Source: Paraglomus occultum
Taxonomy: Eukaryota > Glomeromycota > Glomeromycetes > Paraglomerales > Paraglomeraceae
Assembly (NCBI GenBank): GCA_910592205.1
Contig: CAJVPJ010000385.1
Location: 1-26,496, forward strand
Direction of reading: 5' to 3'
DNA length: 26,496 nt
The translations under genes and the position numbers were made by a program. The notes under the pieces are model-generated. The model was not told where the DNA came from and did no database searches. It was given only the letters and a program-made list of their open reading frames with translations. Shown one piece after another: positions 1 to 10,375 of this stretch (the stretch's first letter is position 1; each line of letters opens with the position of its first letter).

Positions 1-3000
1 TATGATTATTCCAACTTTTAGCTAAACTGTTGCAATCTCGAGCTAGGGAGCCACACGCAAAACTTTTCAGCCCCCCCCCACGTACTTGTACTAGGTTTAA
101 CAACATTTAATATTGCGTAGCTTACATACAAAACCAAAGAATTAACCATCTGCAAAACGAACTAAACCAAACTAATCAAAAACTTGTCTTCCAATATGCC
201 TGTTAATGACAGTGTAAAAAATCTTCTCTTCAAGTCCGTTAGCCGAATGATTTCGACTTTTCACTTAAAAACATTTCATTGTCAAAACGAAAACGAAAAC
301 ACTATCAACCAATAGAAATAAACGGATTTATCGCGTGTTTATTGTCATGAACCCTAACTTTGCAGTTTTTAAACCGTCAGTTCCAGGATAGTGGTTCATT
401 TTTGATCTACAGTTCATATAACGTCTTAAACCTCTATCACCTCGAATATGATCAAATGATAAGGCGAGCAAAAGATTTATAAGCCGATAATAAAAAAATA
501 CTGTGATTCACAAAGACACCTTTTTTTGAGTTTCTCTATTAACATCTTCACAAGATAACGATCTCCATTCTCTCATCCAGAATATCTCTAACCAGAATTT
601 GATATTACAAACAATCGGTCTTCATAAAAACAACCTCACATCAGAAACCAATCGTCTAGATACTAATACCAGTTCACTTTCTATCCGTTGGTGTTTAGTC
701 GATTAATAGCAAAGGCCAACATACATATTCTACGTCATTTGCATCAAATAACTTTTTCTTAAAAATTCACTCGAAGGAACGTTGATACACCTCACCCCCC
801 TATGTTCTCAAAAGGTTACAAACAGTAGAGCGCGAAATATGCAATTGCCCCTTGTTCACGCTGTATGTATACTATTTTCCAATATAAATCTTCACCGAGA
901 TGTTTTGGCGTCTGCTTAGTGAATAGTGTTAAGAGACGAACTGTAAATATCGTAAATTCGCTCCAAATTGCTTCGTGATTACTTCATATCGGTTGTAATC
1001 GGTTATGATCGTTTGTATTCGCTGATGTAACATTTCTTTCTCAACCTCCGCTAAGTAGAATAACTACGTTATACTAAGTAAACGCGTTCGTTGTTTCGGA
1101 GAGATTCGGTAATCACTGAAGTTTTCAGCGTGCGTTTAAATGTTTCACGTATATTCCCTATTTTTCGCAAAAAGAGTATGACCAAAATTTTTGCGTAGCT
1201 ACAGAATTTCATGCCTTCATTAATACAAGAAGTGCCTTTCCAAGTATTGTAGATATATGGGCGTAGCACAAAGACGCGTATGGCACATCACATTCGCACA
1301 ATATTTATTTCATATATCGACGTACTTCTTCATGATCGAATATTGCTTTCAATAATAGATTGTATTTGACCCTGTTTGGGTTTTTGGTAAATTTACCCTG
1401 AGCACAACAACTCGATTTATATACAAATATCCAAGTAATTAGTTAACGTGTTATATAATATCCTATCGCTATCGGATGGATAATCTGCTAAATATTGTCT
1501 AATTTACAACTCTAAATATATAATCCGTCAAATTCGTTGGCACATAAATCTGCAGCTTACGAAGCAAGCTGTACACCTGTGCCTGAACTGCAATTGAGTC
1601 GCAATTGATGCTTTATATAATATACGTAAAACAATACACATCAACAGCTGAGTCTTGTTTAATTTTGCGTAAAATTTAAAAATTTATCCTCTTTATTCCC
1701 GTATAGTCATGCTACATCATAATACTCGGGGATCAGTTGATTCGACAGATTTTATTATTTTATTGAGTCACCAACATCAATTTGCTGACACAAAACAAAT
1801 ATAATATCTTTCATTTCGATTACAAATCGATTACATTTGAGCTAAAAAGTTTGCATAATCGGTTACTTATTCGTATTTAGGCAAATCGAAAATGGCTTAT
1901 TATTATCATATTTTAGCAGTTCAAAGTATTTACCACCTTTCCCAAAGTGTGGGAAATTTGTTTCATTCTTCACCTCATGTCCAGAAACATGAAATTTAAG
2001 TCTATCAATTTTTCAACGATAACGATTGAACCATTTGGATATTGAATAGGATCGAAGGCTCCAACAGAATAATGGAATAACTCTTACAGTAAATAAATAC
2101 AGCGTGTTACAAAAAAATTCTGTCTTCCAGATTATTTATTTCGTGTGTTATGAATGAAACCATTAAAAAACAGATATTATTTGAGATGCGATAAAATTTG
2201 AAAAATTTATGTTGCGCTATTATACTTTACATTTGCAGTTTTATTGGCTGGAGTACAAACTGACCAATGTAATTGCGAGAGATCTGCTCTGCTTAGAGAA
2301 TAGCCAATAGTCTTGTTCTGCACAGACAACAACCAATCACAGAATGGCGCAAATTGAGAACCAATTTCCCGCGTTTGTTCCGTGCTTTCGATCTGCTGTA
2401 ATGTCGCTTGTAGTTTTGCAGAGGAAGAAGGCTCCAAATCATTCTTTTAGTTGCATTTTAACAGACATGATTTACAACACGTGACTTTTAGAGCGGGAAC
2501 AATGGTCCTCGAGACGACTACCTATAACTTAAATTTATGAACATTAGTACGAAGCAGATAGTGGCTGAATGGTAGTCGAGAATTTTTATATTCAACAGAT
2601 AAGAATGTAAGTTTGTTTAAAAGCTAAAAGAGAATGCATTTCAAATTACTTCTCAATAACAGAATTTACATTTCTTCAACTTTTAACCAAGCTATTATTT
2701 GTATTATTTGTGCTATTTGTTATAGAGGTCGATAGACAAAAGTTATTTTGTAATTACGCTTTTCTTGTAAGCACTTATGTTAGAAAACCAAGTAATAAAC
2801 TTATGGTTTGAAAATACTTTAAATGGCGTTCCTAAGCACGTGTCCGTATTGCCAATTATCATGTGACGTGTCAATCGAAATGGCTACAACGATAACAGCA
2901 ATAGCCTCGCGAGGCTTGTAAATACCATACCTGCTTTCTTATTCCAGATTGAAGCAAAAACTTAAATTCGGGACATTATGTTGAGTAGACAAAGCTTGTA

Positions 3001-3147
3001 TATGTCATTAGCGCACCAACACTACTATCTCAGACGCCCTTCAACTCGTACGTCACACTGCCACGCTGCTGCATTCTCTGCTTACAGCTCGTCCTTTCCG
3101 GTACATTCCGCGAACACTAATGTTTATTGTTTATCATTTTATATTAA
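1..3147. other. AT-rich intergenic region with no supported gene
   Basis: No exon chain with consistent splice sites was found on either strand. There is a 9-base C run at 71-79. Three CACGTG hexamers occur towards the NELF-A gene (2478, 2837, 3151). One orphan minus-strand open frame (2207-2446) is listed separately. The longest other open frames are low-complexity or lack plausible continuation. Confidence 0.6.
2207..2446 (-). other. Orphan open frame, possible gene fragment
   Basis: A frame of about 79 codons on the minus strand is open, with a composition (Q, S, E, T rich, then an FCDWLLSV stretch) that looks more coding-like than its surroundings. It has no in-frame ATG: a stop codon lies just upstream at 2447-2449. 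A possible splice donor (GTAAAG) follows the N-terminal two thirds, but I could find no downstream exon. The spacing of FCDWLL and SLSRADLSQ vaguely recalls the N-terminus of augmin subunit HAUS3, but this is far too weak for a name. It may be an exon of a decayed gene or chance. Confidence 0.2.
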
Positions 3148-3159
3148 TATCACGTGATA
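3148..3159. promoter_or_regulatory. Palindromic E-box in the NELF-A promoter
   Basis: TATCACGTGATA is a perfect 12-base palindrome centred on CACGTG, ending about 80 bases before the start codon. ATCACGTGAT elements are bound by Cbf1-type bHLH factors in fungi. A related ATCACGTG lies at a similar distance in front of the MAT1 gene at 20296. CACGTG occurs about as often in this window as chance predicts, so only the extended palindrome and its position support a function. Confidence 0.4.
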
Positions 3160-3237
3160 CGACTGTGTTGCCACCATTTGACTACGCTTCTGCCTTTTCG
3201 CTTAAATACCCCTTCACTTTGCGTTTCCCACAAGAAC

Positions 3238-5883
3238 ATGGCCACTGAACGACGGACATTTAGTCCCGAGGCCTGGCGCCAAAGGCTTCATGATTTGAAC
3301 GTCAGAGACTTTCCTACTACTGTCGCTCTGGAGCTTACAAAAGATACATTGGGTTTCGTGCTAAAACAATGGAAGAGCTACAGTTCGACCGTGAAACTTA
3401 GTTTACTTTTTTCGATGCTCTGTATCAAGAAACTGCAAATAAAGTCATTTGAAGACAGTTTAACCCAAGTAGGTGAACGGCTTTTCTTGTGATCTAAGGC
3501 TTTATTCTGCCTGCCAAATATGTAGTTTCCGTTCCGCATTCTTTCCAGTCAGGTTCACAGCACATTTTCTTCCGTTTTCCGAGTTTTGTCAATGGGGCAG
3601 CGCATTTAATAAAGAGCGCATCTGCTGTCGCCTTTTTCATAATTAATGCCGTGGCATAGCCGTCAACTTGGGAACAACTTTCTCTGGATGTTAATAGAAA
3701 ATGATGTACCAAAAACGCTTAGTAATATATCTAACGCTTTTCTGTAATCGTTTGAGGAAATAGATTATTAATCTCGGCTGCGTTGATGAAGATGAGTGGG
3801 TCAGTCAAATATCAAAAGTATTACGACAATATCCTAAAACTTTAGCACTAGATTTTCATGGCGAACTTATAATTCATCCAGATGCCATGGAGAACTGGTT
3901 ACGTTTGAGGGAAAAAGGTTTGACCACATCAGAAAATTTACTTTGCGATCAACAGTTTTTCTTGTTCTTTCTTAATTCGATTTATTGATTATCTAGTTAG
4001 GCATCGAGGTACTCGATTCCGTCCAGCAGAATATCCATATATCCATCCTGATTTATACGACATCACCAGGCCCTTACAGGCTAAAATGGTCAATGAGTCT
4101 CCCTATGAAGTGCATGATTTGCAAAAATTGAGACAAGACAGATTGAGCGTGCTAAATGCCAGCACTAATCTTACTTCAAACACGCTGCTGACCGGAACCC
4201 CAGCAAGCACCTCCAGCTCATCACATGCTAGAAACGCCTCAATACAGTCTGTGCCAAATCCATCTCTTAATCGACCGCAGATGCCAGCCCGTATGGGATC
4301 AATGCCAAGCCCGTCGTCGTCGATGTTTATTCCCAGACGGAGACAGTCTTATCAGTCTCAATCGACTTCAAGAGTCGGTCCGATCAACACAGCTAAAGGT
4401 TTGTCATTAAAGTGTGTGCCTCTCAGATTCCATTGCGTATACGGGTATCTATTGCCCACTTGGTAACATTTTTCTCATGTTCCTGTGTTTCTACATGGAG
4501 TTAGGTACGAGTGGTATTGCTAAGGCTATGAACTCGCCCACTGATATAATAACAACGGGAAAGACATTTCCGAAACAATCCAAGATTCAAATGCTTGATA
4601 TATCGGAAGGCTCATCTATAATAAAAAGCCAACAAGAAAGCATAAAAAAGACTCAGATGGGTACATATCGCTATTTCTTTCTCGGCCGTGACACTGTCCT
4701 TTGTTAACTCAAGTATTGTTTGCCGTTTTCTTTATTCTTTATTGCTGTTCGTTAGAGGAACAAAGTCAAAAAGAGAAGCGGCGTCTAGAAAAAGAAAAAA
4801 GACAAGAAGAAAAACGTCGAGAAGAAGAAGAACGTCGGCAACAACGAGAACGTGAAAGAAACGAAAAAATTCGACAGCGCGAAGAAGCAAGATTACAAAA
4901 AGAAACAGAGAAAAAACAACGAGTTGCTGCACGTGAGCAAGCTCAAGCTCAAGCTCAAGCTCAGGCTCAGGCCCTGGCTCAGGCTCAAGCAGACGCGGCG
5001 AATAACGCGGTCAATAGCGCTCCAAGTAAGCGAGCATTATACTTTGGTTTCTTTTTCGCATGTAACTAGATTTCGTGAAACCTCTATTGACAATGTTTTG
5101 TTTTGTATTTGCAGGCGTGCGCAAGAAGAGAAAAATAAGTGGTAGCGTTTTTCTCTCCTTTTTCTCTTCTTTTTTTTTTCGAATATTACTTCAAACTACG
5201 ATAGAGTCGTTGCTGATAACATTTACGATTTACAGTTTTAGAGGATGTCTCATTACAAGAAGAGCCCGCATCAGAAAATGAGTTGCCTCACAAAACTTCT
5301 CAACTAACTATAACTTCTCCAACGTCATCGACGTCACCTCCAACGAGCGTGCCGAAAAACGAAGAGGATACACAGAAATCAGATAGTCAGTCAGCGACAG
5401 TTGAGAAAGTTTCGGAAAACACACAAACACCATCATCTGAGACAAATGTGTTACCGAAGGAACAAATTGATTCAATGGTACAGACCGTACTAAACGATCA
5501 GTGCGGGTTGTTGTCCGAGGAGGACAAAGCTACAATAATCAAGTTTCTTGGTGAGTTTTGCTATTTTTGATACTTTTCAAAGGAATCGTATAGAGTTTTT
5601 TCTCAATGTTTATTTGTGAAATTTTATAGAGAAACAATTTACGCTAGGAAATTATGGTGGTAGCCAAGACACACTTCCGAATCCTGGCGACGACGTCCTT
5701 CGGTTTAACATGCATGAAACTCGGATTACAGACCCTGTTTTGGGTAAAGAAACTAGAGAGACAATAGTCTTTGAAATGAACCTAACTAGTGGGAAATGGA
5801 GGAAGTTGAAGAAAAAGATTAGGAAATCGCGACCACCCGCCACAAACACTGACAACGCACCAAACCCTAACGAAGGCGATTGA
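3238..5883 (+). CDS. NELFA: Negative elongation factor subunit A (NELF-A) homologue
   Basis: Eight exons: 3238-3468, 3764-3917, 3997-4398, 4505-4660, 4756-5025, 5115-5141, 5236-5550, 5630-5883; 602 aa (human NELF-A is about 530). The ATG at 3238 sits in AACATGG. The N-terminal helical domain (about residues 25-130) carries SSTVKLSLLF, matching the AVKLKLLLG helix of animal NELF-A, then DEDEWVSQI and LREKV. A linker block reads KIQMLDISEG (KLLDISEL in human). Residues about 315-385 are a charged E/K/R-rich helix, followed by an (Gln-Ala)n run and a basic KKRKIS patch. The conserved C-terminus has EEDKATIIKFL and ETRETIVFEMNLTSGKW, like human VDTVFEMNYATGQW. In animals NELF-A contacts Pol II and NELF-C/D and stabilises promoter-proximal pausing in the nucleus. 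The acceptor of exon 7 (5236 or 5242) and donor of exon 6 are uncertain but in frame. No NELF partner is encoded nearby. Confidence 0.88.
4937..4991 (+). repeat. CAAGCT hexanucleotide repeat coding (Gln-Ala)n
   Basis: Imperfect CAAGCT/CAGGCT hexamers encode alternating Gln-Ala at the end of the charged helix in exon 5 of the NELF-A gene. Repeats of this kind often vary in length between strains. Confidence 0.8.
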
Positions 5884-7201
5884 GTGAAAGGCAAAAAATA
5901 TGTTAAATCTCGTAGTTATAATTAGCACTATAGATGTCAATTTGACGGATATATTATGCGACAAAAGGCTTTATATAATATTAATAACAACAATAATATT
6001 AGTGTACATAAAGTGCATCATCCTTGCAAAAGTAATATGAATTTCGACGTATTTAGTATCTGGAGTCTACGTTTCGTGTGCATTGCGTACGATGGATGCT
6101 ACTGGGACCTAACTACAGACTATTATTATAGATGCATTTATTAATACGCATGCTAACGCTAAAGAATTCATTCTCAAGTAACAAATCATAAGAAAACAAA
6201 TAGACTGCCTCACTTTTTATAACCCAGAAAGTTGTGATTTGACAAAAGTTAGATGCAAGTTAGTTGGGGGACACCTACCAAGTTTGCCTGCTAACATCTC
6301 TTTAATATTGCAAAAAGTTCGTTCCGGCTCTCTTCATAAATGAGCCCACAGACTGTGTTCTTGGCCAATTTACAAGCTCGTTTGCTTAAACAAAAGTAAA
6401 CGCGAGATTTTATGTATACGTGATAGACAGAGAAATAATAGTTGATGGGCAAACAACATTACAATTATTTATGGCAATCTTCTATAAAAATATACTTTGG
6501 AAAATATCATTTTAATAACAGGTTAGCATAATTTTGGCAGTTGAGTGAATTGTTATGTAAATATGGCAGAGTGCATGAATAAAAGATTAAATAGCAATGA
6601 GTGGGATTCAGGCGATGTTTCAGGAACAAAAGCAACCCATTTATTAAGAGACAATGATAAGCAGTCGCAACAATATCAAAAAACGCGTGGATTCGGGTGA
6701 AGCACAAGAAGCAAAAGTAAGGCTCTAGACTTTGCTTGAAAGAAATAACGGCTCAACAGAATTGTTCAGCTGATACCCTCTTGTCGCGTTGACGACAAGT
6801 GCTAGAAAGGTCAATTGGAATACAGAACCTCTTACTAAAAATAGTATGGAATGGTAATTTATAGTCGAAAGCCTGCGACTCCGACGATTTTTGGAGTTTT
6901 TCTTTACTTCGTTTTTCGTTGTATGGTAGTACTAATCGTATGGAGAGAAGACAACTCTCTTTATAGTCACACAGTCAGAACAATGGTGATAAAGAGGTTC
7001 TCAAACATGGCGTGCTAATAAAAGAGATGCGATTTGATTGGTCTAATCACATGATCAAAATTCTTTACGCCCATACTCCCCGCTCGCTTCAATAAATCAG
7101 TGACGACAGTGGCTACTTCGCAGTGTTACCTCTTACCATTTCTTTCTGCGTCAAAGTTATTAAAGACATGGTTGCCATTGCTGCTAAGGAAGTTGCGCTT
7201 T

Positions 7202-7377
7202 CTGTAAACGAAACCGTGTTCGCAGCCCTCCTGGAAGGGTCCCAGCGGGAGTACTGATGCAAGAAATTGGGGTGCTTCTTCCTTAGGATGACGGTGAGGC
7301 AGTTCAGCTTTCTGACCCTGTAAACGAAACCGTGTTCGCAGCCCTCCTGGTAGGGATCCAGCGGAAGTACTGATGCA
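7202..7377. repeat. Imperfect 60-base direct repeat, period 116
   Basis: Copies at 7202-7261 and 7318-7377 both begin CTGTAAACGAAACCGTG and end GTACTGATGCA. They differ at about 4 of 60 positions. The 56 bases between them are not clearly duplicated. Confidence 0.9.
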
Positions 7378-7454
7378 GGGTAATAGTCTCTGGCAAGAAC
7401 TGTTAGCTGAGCTGCTGCGCGCTGCGCGTAGCGGTGCTCACTAGTCCTCAGCGC

Positions 7455-7511
7455 AACCCTCTTTGAAAGTCTTTTATAGTCCCTAATAAAGACCACGAAC
7501 CCTCTTTGAAA
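7455..7511. repeat. Short direct repeat AACCCTCTTTGAAA
   Basis: The 14-mer occurs at 7455-7468 and 7498-7511, just beyond the 60-base direct repeat, in the same GC-richer patch. Confidence 0.8.
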
Positions 7512-8178
7512 AGTCGTTAAGCGGTTGGAGAAGAGTATGGACATGAACTTTACCCACCGGTAAGACTAATGAGGACGACCTGAAGATAAAGAGAACGGAA
7601 ATAATAATAAAAGCAATCGTTGTAAAGATGAGTGTATCTCTCCTGTAAGGCTCTGAATTTTCTGAAATTTGGAATGATACCCCTCATCTGAGATTGTCCG
7701 CAATAGTTATACGTGCTTCATATCCGAAAGACTTGCGCAACTAATGTTATTTTCTCAGATACAACAAATTCTGTTAGTAGTCGTGAATTTTCACAGGTTA
7801 CTTTCTATAATCAATTCTTGTTTGTGTTCTTTTGAGAATGTCATATTAGAAGTCGGTATGAGATAAAAAGCAATTTTATTGATTTCCAATTTACCGAAAA
7901 CTCGCATAATTAATTATAAAACACTAGTCAGCGTCTAATAGGACTCCTGTAAATGTTCATATTTTTCTATTTCCCTGTTGTAGCAATTCATTAATTATCG
8001 ATACACTTATTATTACAGCATAATAAATACAAAGATTCTTGAACACCTGATCATCCTTCGACTTTGTATGATATGTCGTCGTTTGCAGTTCGCAAGCGGT
8101 AAAGAACAAAGTTCGAGAGTACTAAACCTAATCATCAGATATGAGATATTACGTTGATCAAATACAGCTATCTACCTG

Positions 8179-10375
8179 TCATAGGTCAAAGTAAGACTCC
8201 CAAGGGGTATCAGTCTCACGTGCGGGAGACGAGAGTCCGGTCGAATGATCCAACTCATAAGTCTTTGACTCTGTATACTTTGAATCGACGATAATAGATT
8301 TCGTTCTCATAAGCAATGCCTATACAAGAAATCAATGCTTTGCTTGTCATCACAAGATATTATTAGCATAACACATGGGCTCGTAAATACGCACCTTTAA
8401 TGTATATATTGAACCCAATGTGCTTGGCAGGCTCCACATATCCTGGATCGAACGGGGTATCTTCTTACTGCTCCATTCCCACATTATAAAGACCCCCTTT
8501 CCAATCATCATCATGGCCTGAAAATATACTACATTGGCTTTATTACATATTAACAGAGCATTAATAAAGACGAGAACGTGTTTTGCAATGAATTCACTTT
8601 GTACAGTCTTACCTATTATGTGAACCCCAGCAACCCGAAGTTCCCTACAACGTGTTATGTCAATACCTCTTATACAGCATCCAACTCTAATGAGATGACG
8701 CTTCATTCCGTTCGCTAATTTTAATAAATCGCCTTCTGCCTTCTTTTTCGAAACACCATCCGTCCCTCCCGAGACTTCAATAAGAAGCATATGTGGTTTC
8801 TTCATTTCCTCCACGTCGCAGAATACGCCATCCCATAAGTTATGCTCTTTTTCGCGACTTTTGACAACGTCTACATCCCCCTTTTCACACCTAGTATAGC
8901 ATGTATATTACGTTTGAATGAACGATAAATTACCCAAAAGCATGATTGCTTATAGCCTGCACAACTAACCAGAAGGACGCCAGATGATGTGCATCTCCAA
9001 GACAACGTTCGAATAAGGGTGCAATGTATTTGACCGTCCACGTTCGCTCTGGCATTGGAAGCAGCAAGTCGGCTTTGCCTTCTAGACCGGTAACACTACA
9101 ATTAAATAAAATCTGTTAATGACATGTCACAGTCCGGTCTTGCAAAAAAACGCATGTACTCACAACAGGTCCTGGAGAACTCTCACTGCGCGACACTGTT
9201 CACTTGTCGGTGTCCCACAGTTATCAAGTCGTTGCCTCATTTCAGGTAACGTTCTCTGTCAACAATCCTGTCATTAGTCATACGGTCACCACATTTACAA
9301 GCTAGTCATAATAAAGATTGTAACATACCGCTGATAAGTCCACACAACCATCCAACGCATCCACGCCAGACATCTGCAGCATACTTTTGAGTGAATTAAT
9401 TTCGTCATCTGTTAGTCTCTTTTTCACTTCATTCTTCATTTGTGATGGTTCGTCTTCTTTTCGAGATGATAAGCGGATTATTCCATTCTGAGCCAGTCTA
9501 ATCAAGAGACAAGAGGGATTTGTCAGAATTCATGTAAAAAAAAAAATAAACAAATAACAAACGGATTGCAAATATATTGTATTACTTCTTATCAAAATAA
9601 TTATTTGATTTTGACATGTCCCGGAGAATTTTTCGAAGTTTGTCAATAAATGGAGATTCCGGTTCCCATAACACATCTAGATCATCTTCGTCTTCTGTCA
9701 GTTCCACCTCTGGATCTGCTGTTTCCACTGCTCGTGTCTCTCTCAAGTTTTCTGGCTCTTCTGAATTCTTCGTCTCTACAGGATCCTCTTCCTCTGGCCT
9801 TGTACTAGTTCGCGACTTTTTGATTGATCTGGTATATTCAATCCCGAATTCTGCCATTGCTGCGTAGGTTGACCTTTTCAGTATGCCAGTCGTTGATGCC
9901 TTGTGGAAAAGAAAAATGCGGGTCAAGACCACACGTGCCTCATACTTTAATAGTCTAGTTATTCCGTCTACCAGCTCACCTGTGCTGCAGCCGTTCTCGA
10001 CTTCTCACATGCAGTCGCAATTGCAAGCCTTGCCTGCTCAAACACGCGCACTCTTTTTGTTGACTATTTAAACAGTTGAGAATTAGTGATCCTTGTTATG
10101 TACTTGGTTTCCCTTTTACGTACTCTAATTAAATCATGTAATGCACCAGCATAGTCGCGAACGCTCTTTGGAATCCGTGTCGAATGTCTTAGGGTTTTCA
10201 GAGAACTGCAGTACAGTTTGAATATAGTGTCGGGTGTGGAGCATGTACCTGCAACCTCTTTCGCAAAAGCATCGAAATCGTTCCATAATTCCAGGGGTTT
10301 TGAGTAAAAAAACTTGTCTACGGAATTGAAGCTCTTATCGACTTTGTAGTCTTTGTAGCCAGCTGGAACAAGCAT
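8179..10375 (-). CDS. Orphan protein, possible degenerate PD-(D/E)XK-like family of Mucoromycota
   Basis: Nine exons on the minus strand: 10375-10124, 10063-9980, 9899-9586, 9497-9329, 9255-9164, 9095-8934, 8890-8613, 8528-8395, 8319-8179; 541 aa. All junctions keep frame; introns are 43-88 bp. The ATG at 10375 follows an in-frame stop, but an earlier exon is possible. Residues 1-112 contain SVDKFFYSKPLELWNDF; residues about 125-185 are very acidic. Residues about 320-500 look like a domain: TWTVKYIAPLFER, then WDG (D378), LLIEVSGG (E396), a K-rich helix ending GDLLKLANGMK (D412), VAGVHIIVYFQ, and WSSKKIPRSI. I recall similar patterns in large uncharacterised families of Rhizopus and Rhizophagus, some compared with restriction-endonuclease-like folds. 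The usual catalytic ExK would here be E396-V-S, so activity is doubtful. The intron after VHII has two possible acceptors; the one at 8529 preserves the domain. Function unknown. Confidence 0.7.

Larger units (their letters stand above)
5884..8178. other. Intergenic region without a supported gene
   Basis: This is AT-rich DNA between the 3' ends of the NELF-A gene (+) and the orphan gene (-). A locally more GC-rich patch at about 7110-7560 contains an imperfect 60-base duplication and a 143-codon open frame on the minus strand that I do not accept as a gene. No RNA gene was seen. Confidence 0.6.

Noticed and set aside
3154-3237. Upstream extension of the NELF-A first exon
   Set aside because: The frame is open but begins without ATG; the ATG at 3238 has good context and the E-box would otherwise lie in coding sequence.
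7113-7544. 143-codon ATG-initiated minus-strand frame
   Set aside because: Its sequence is dominated by the 60-base direct repeat, which is read in two different frames, so the encoded peptides do not repeat; no motif or splice context.
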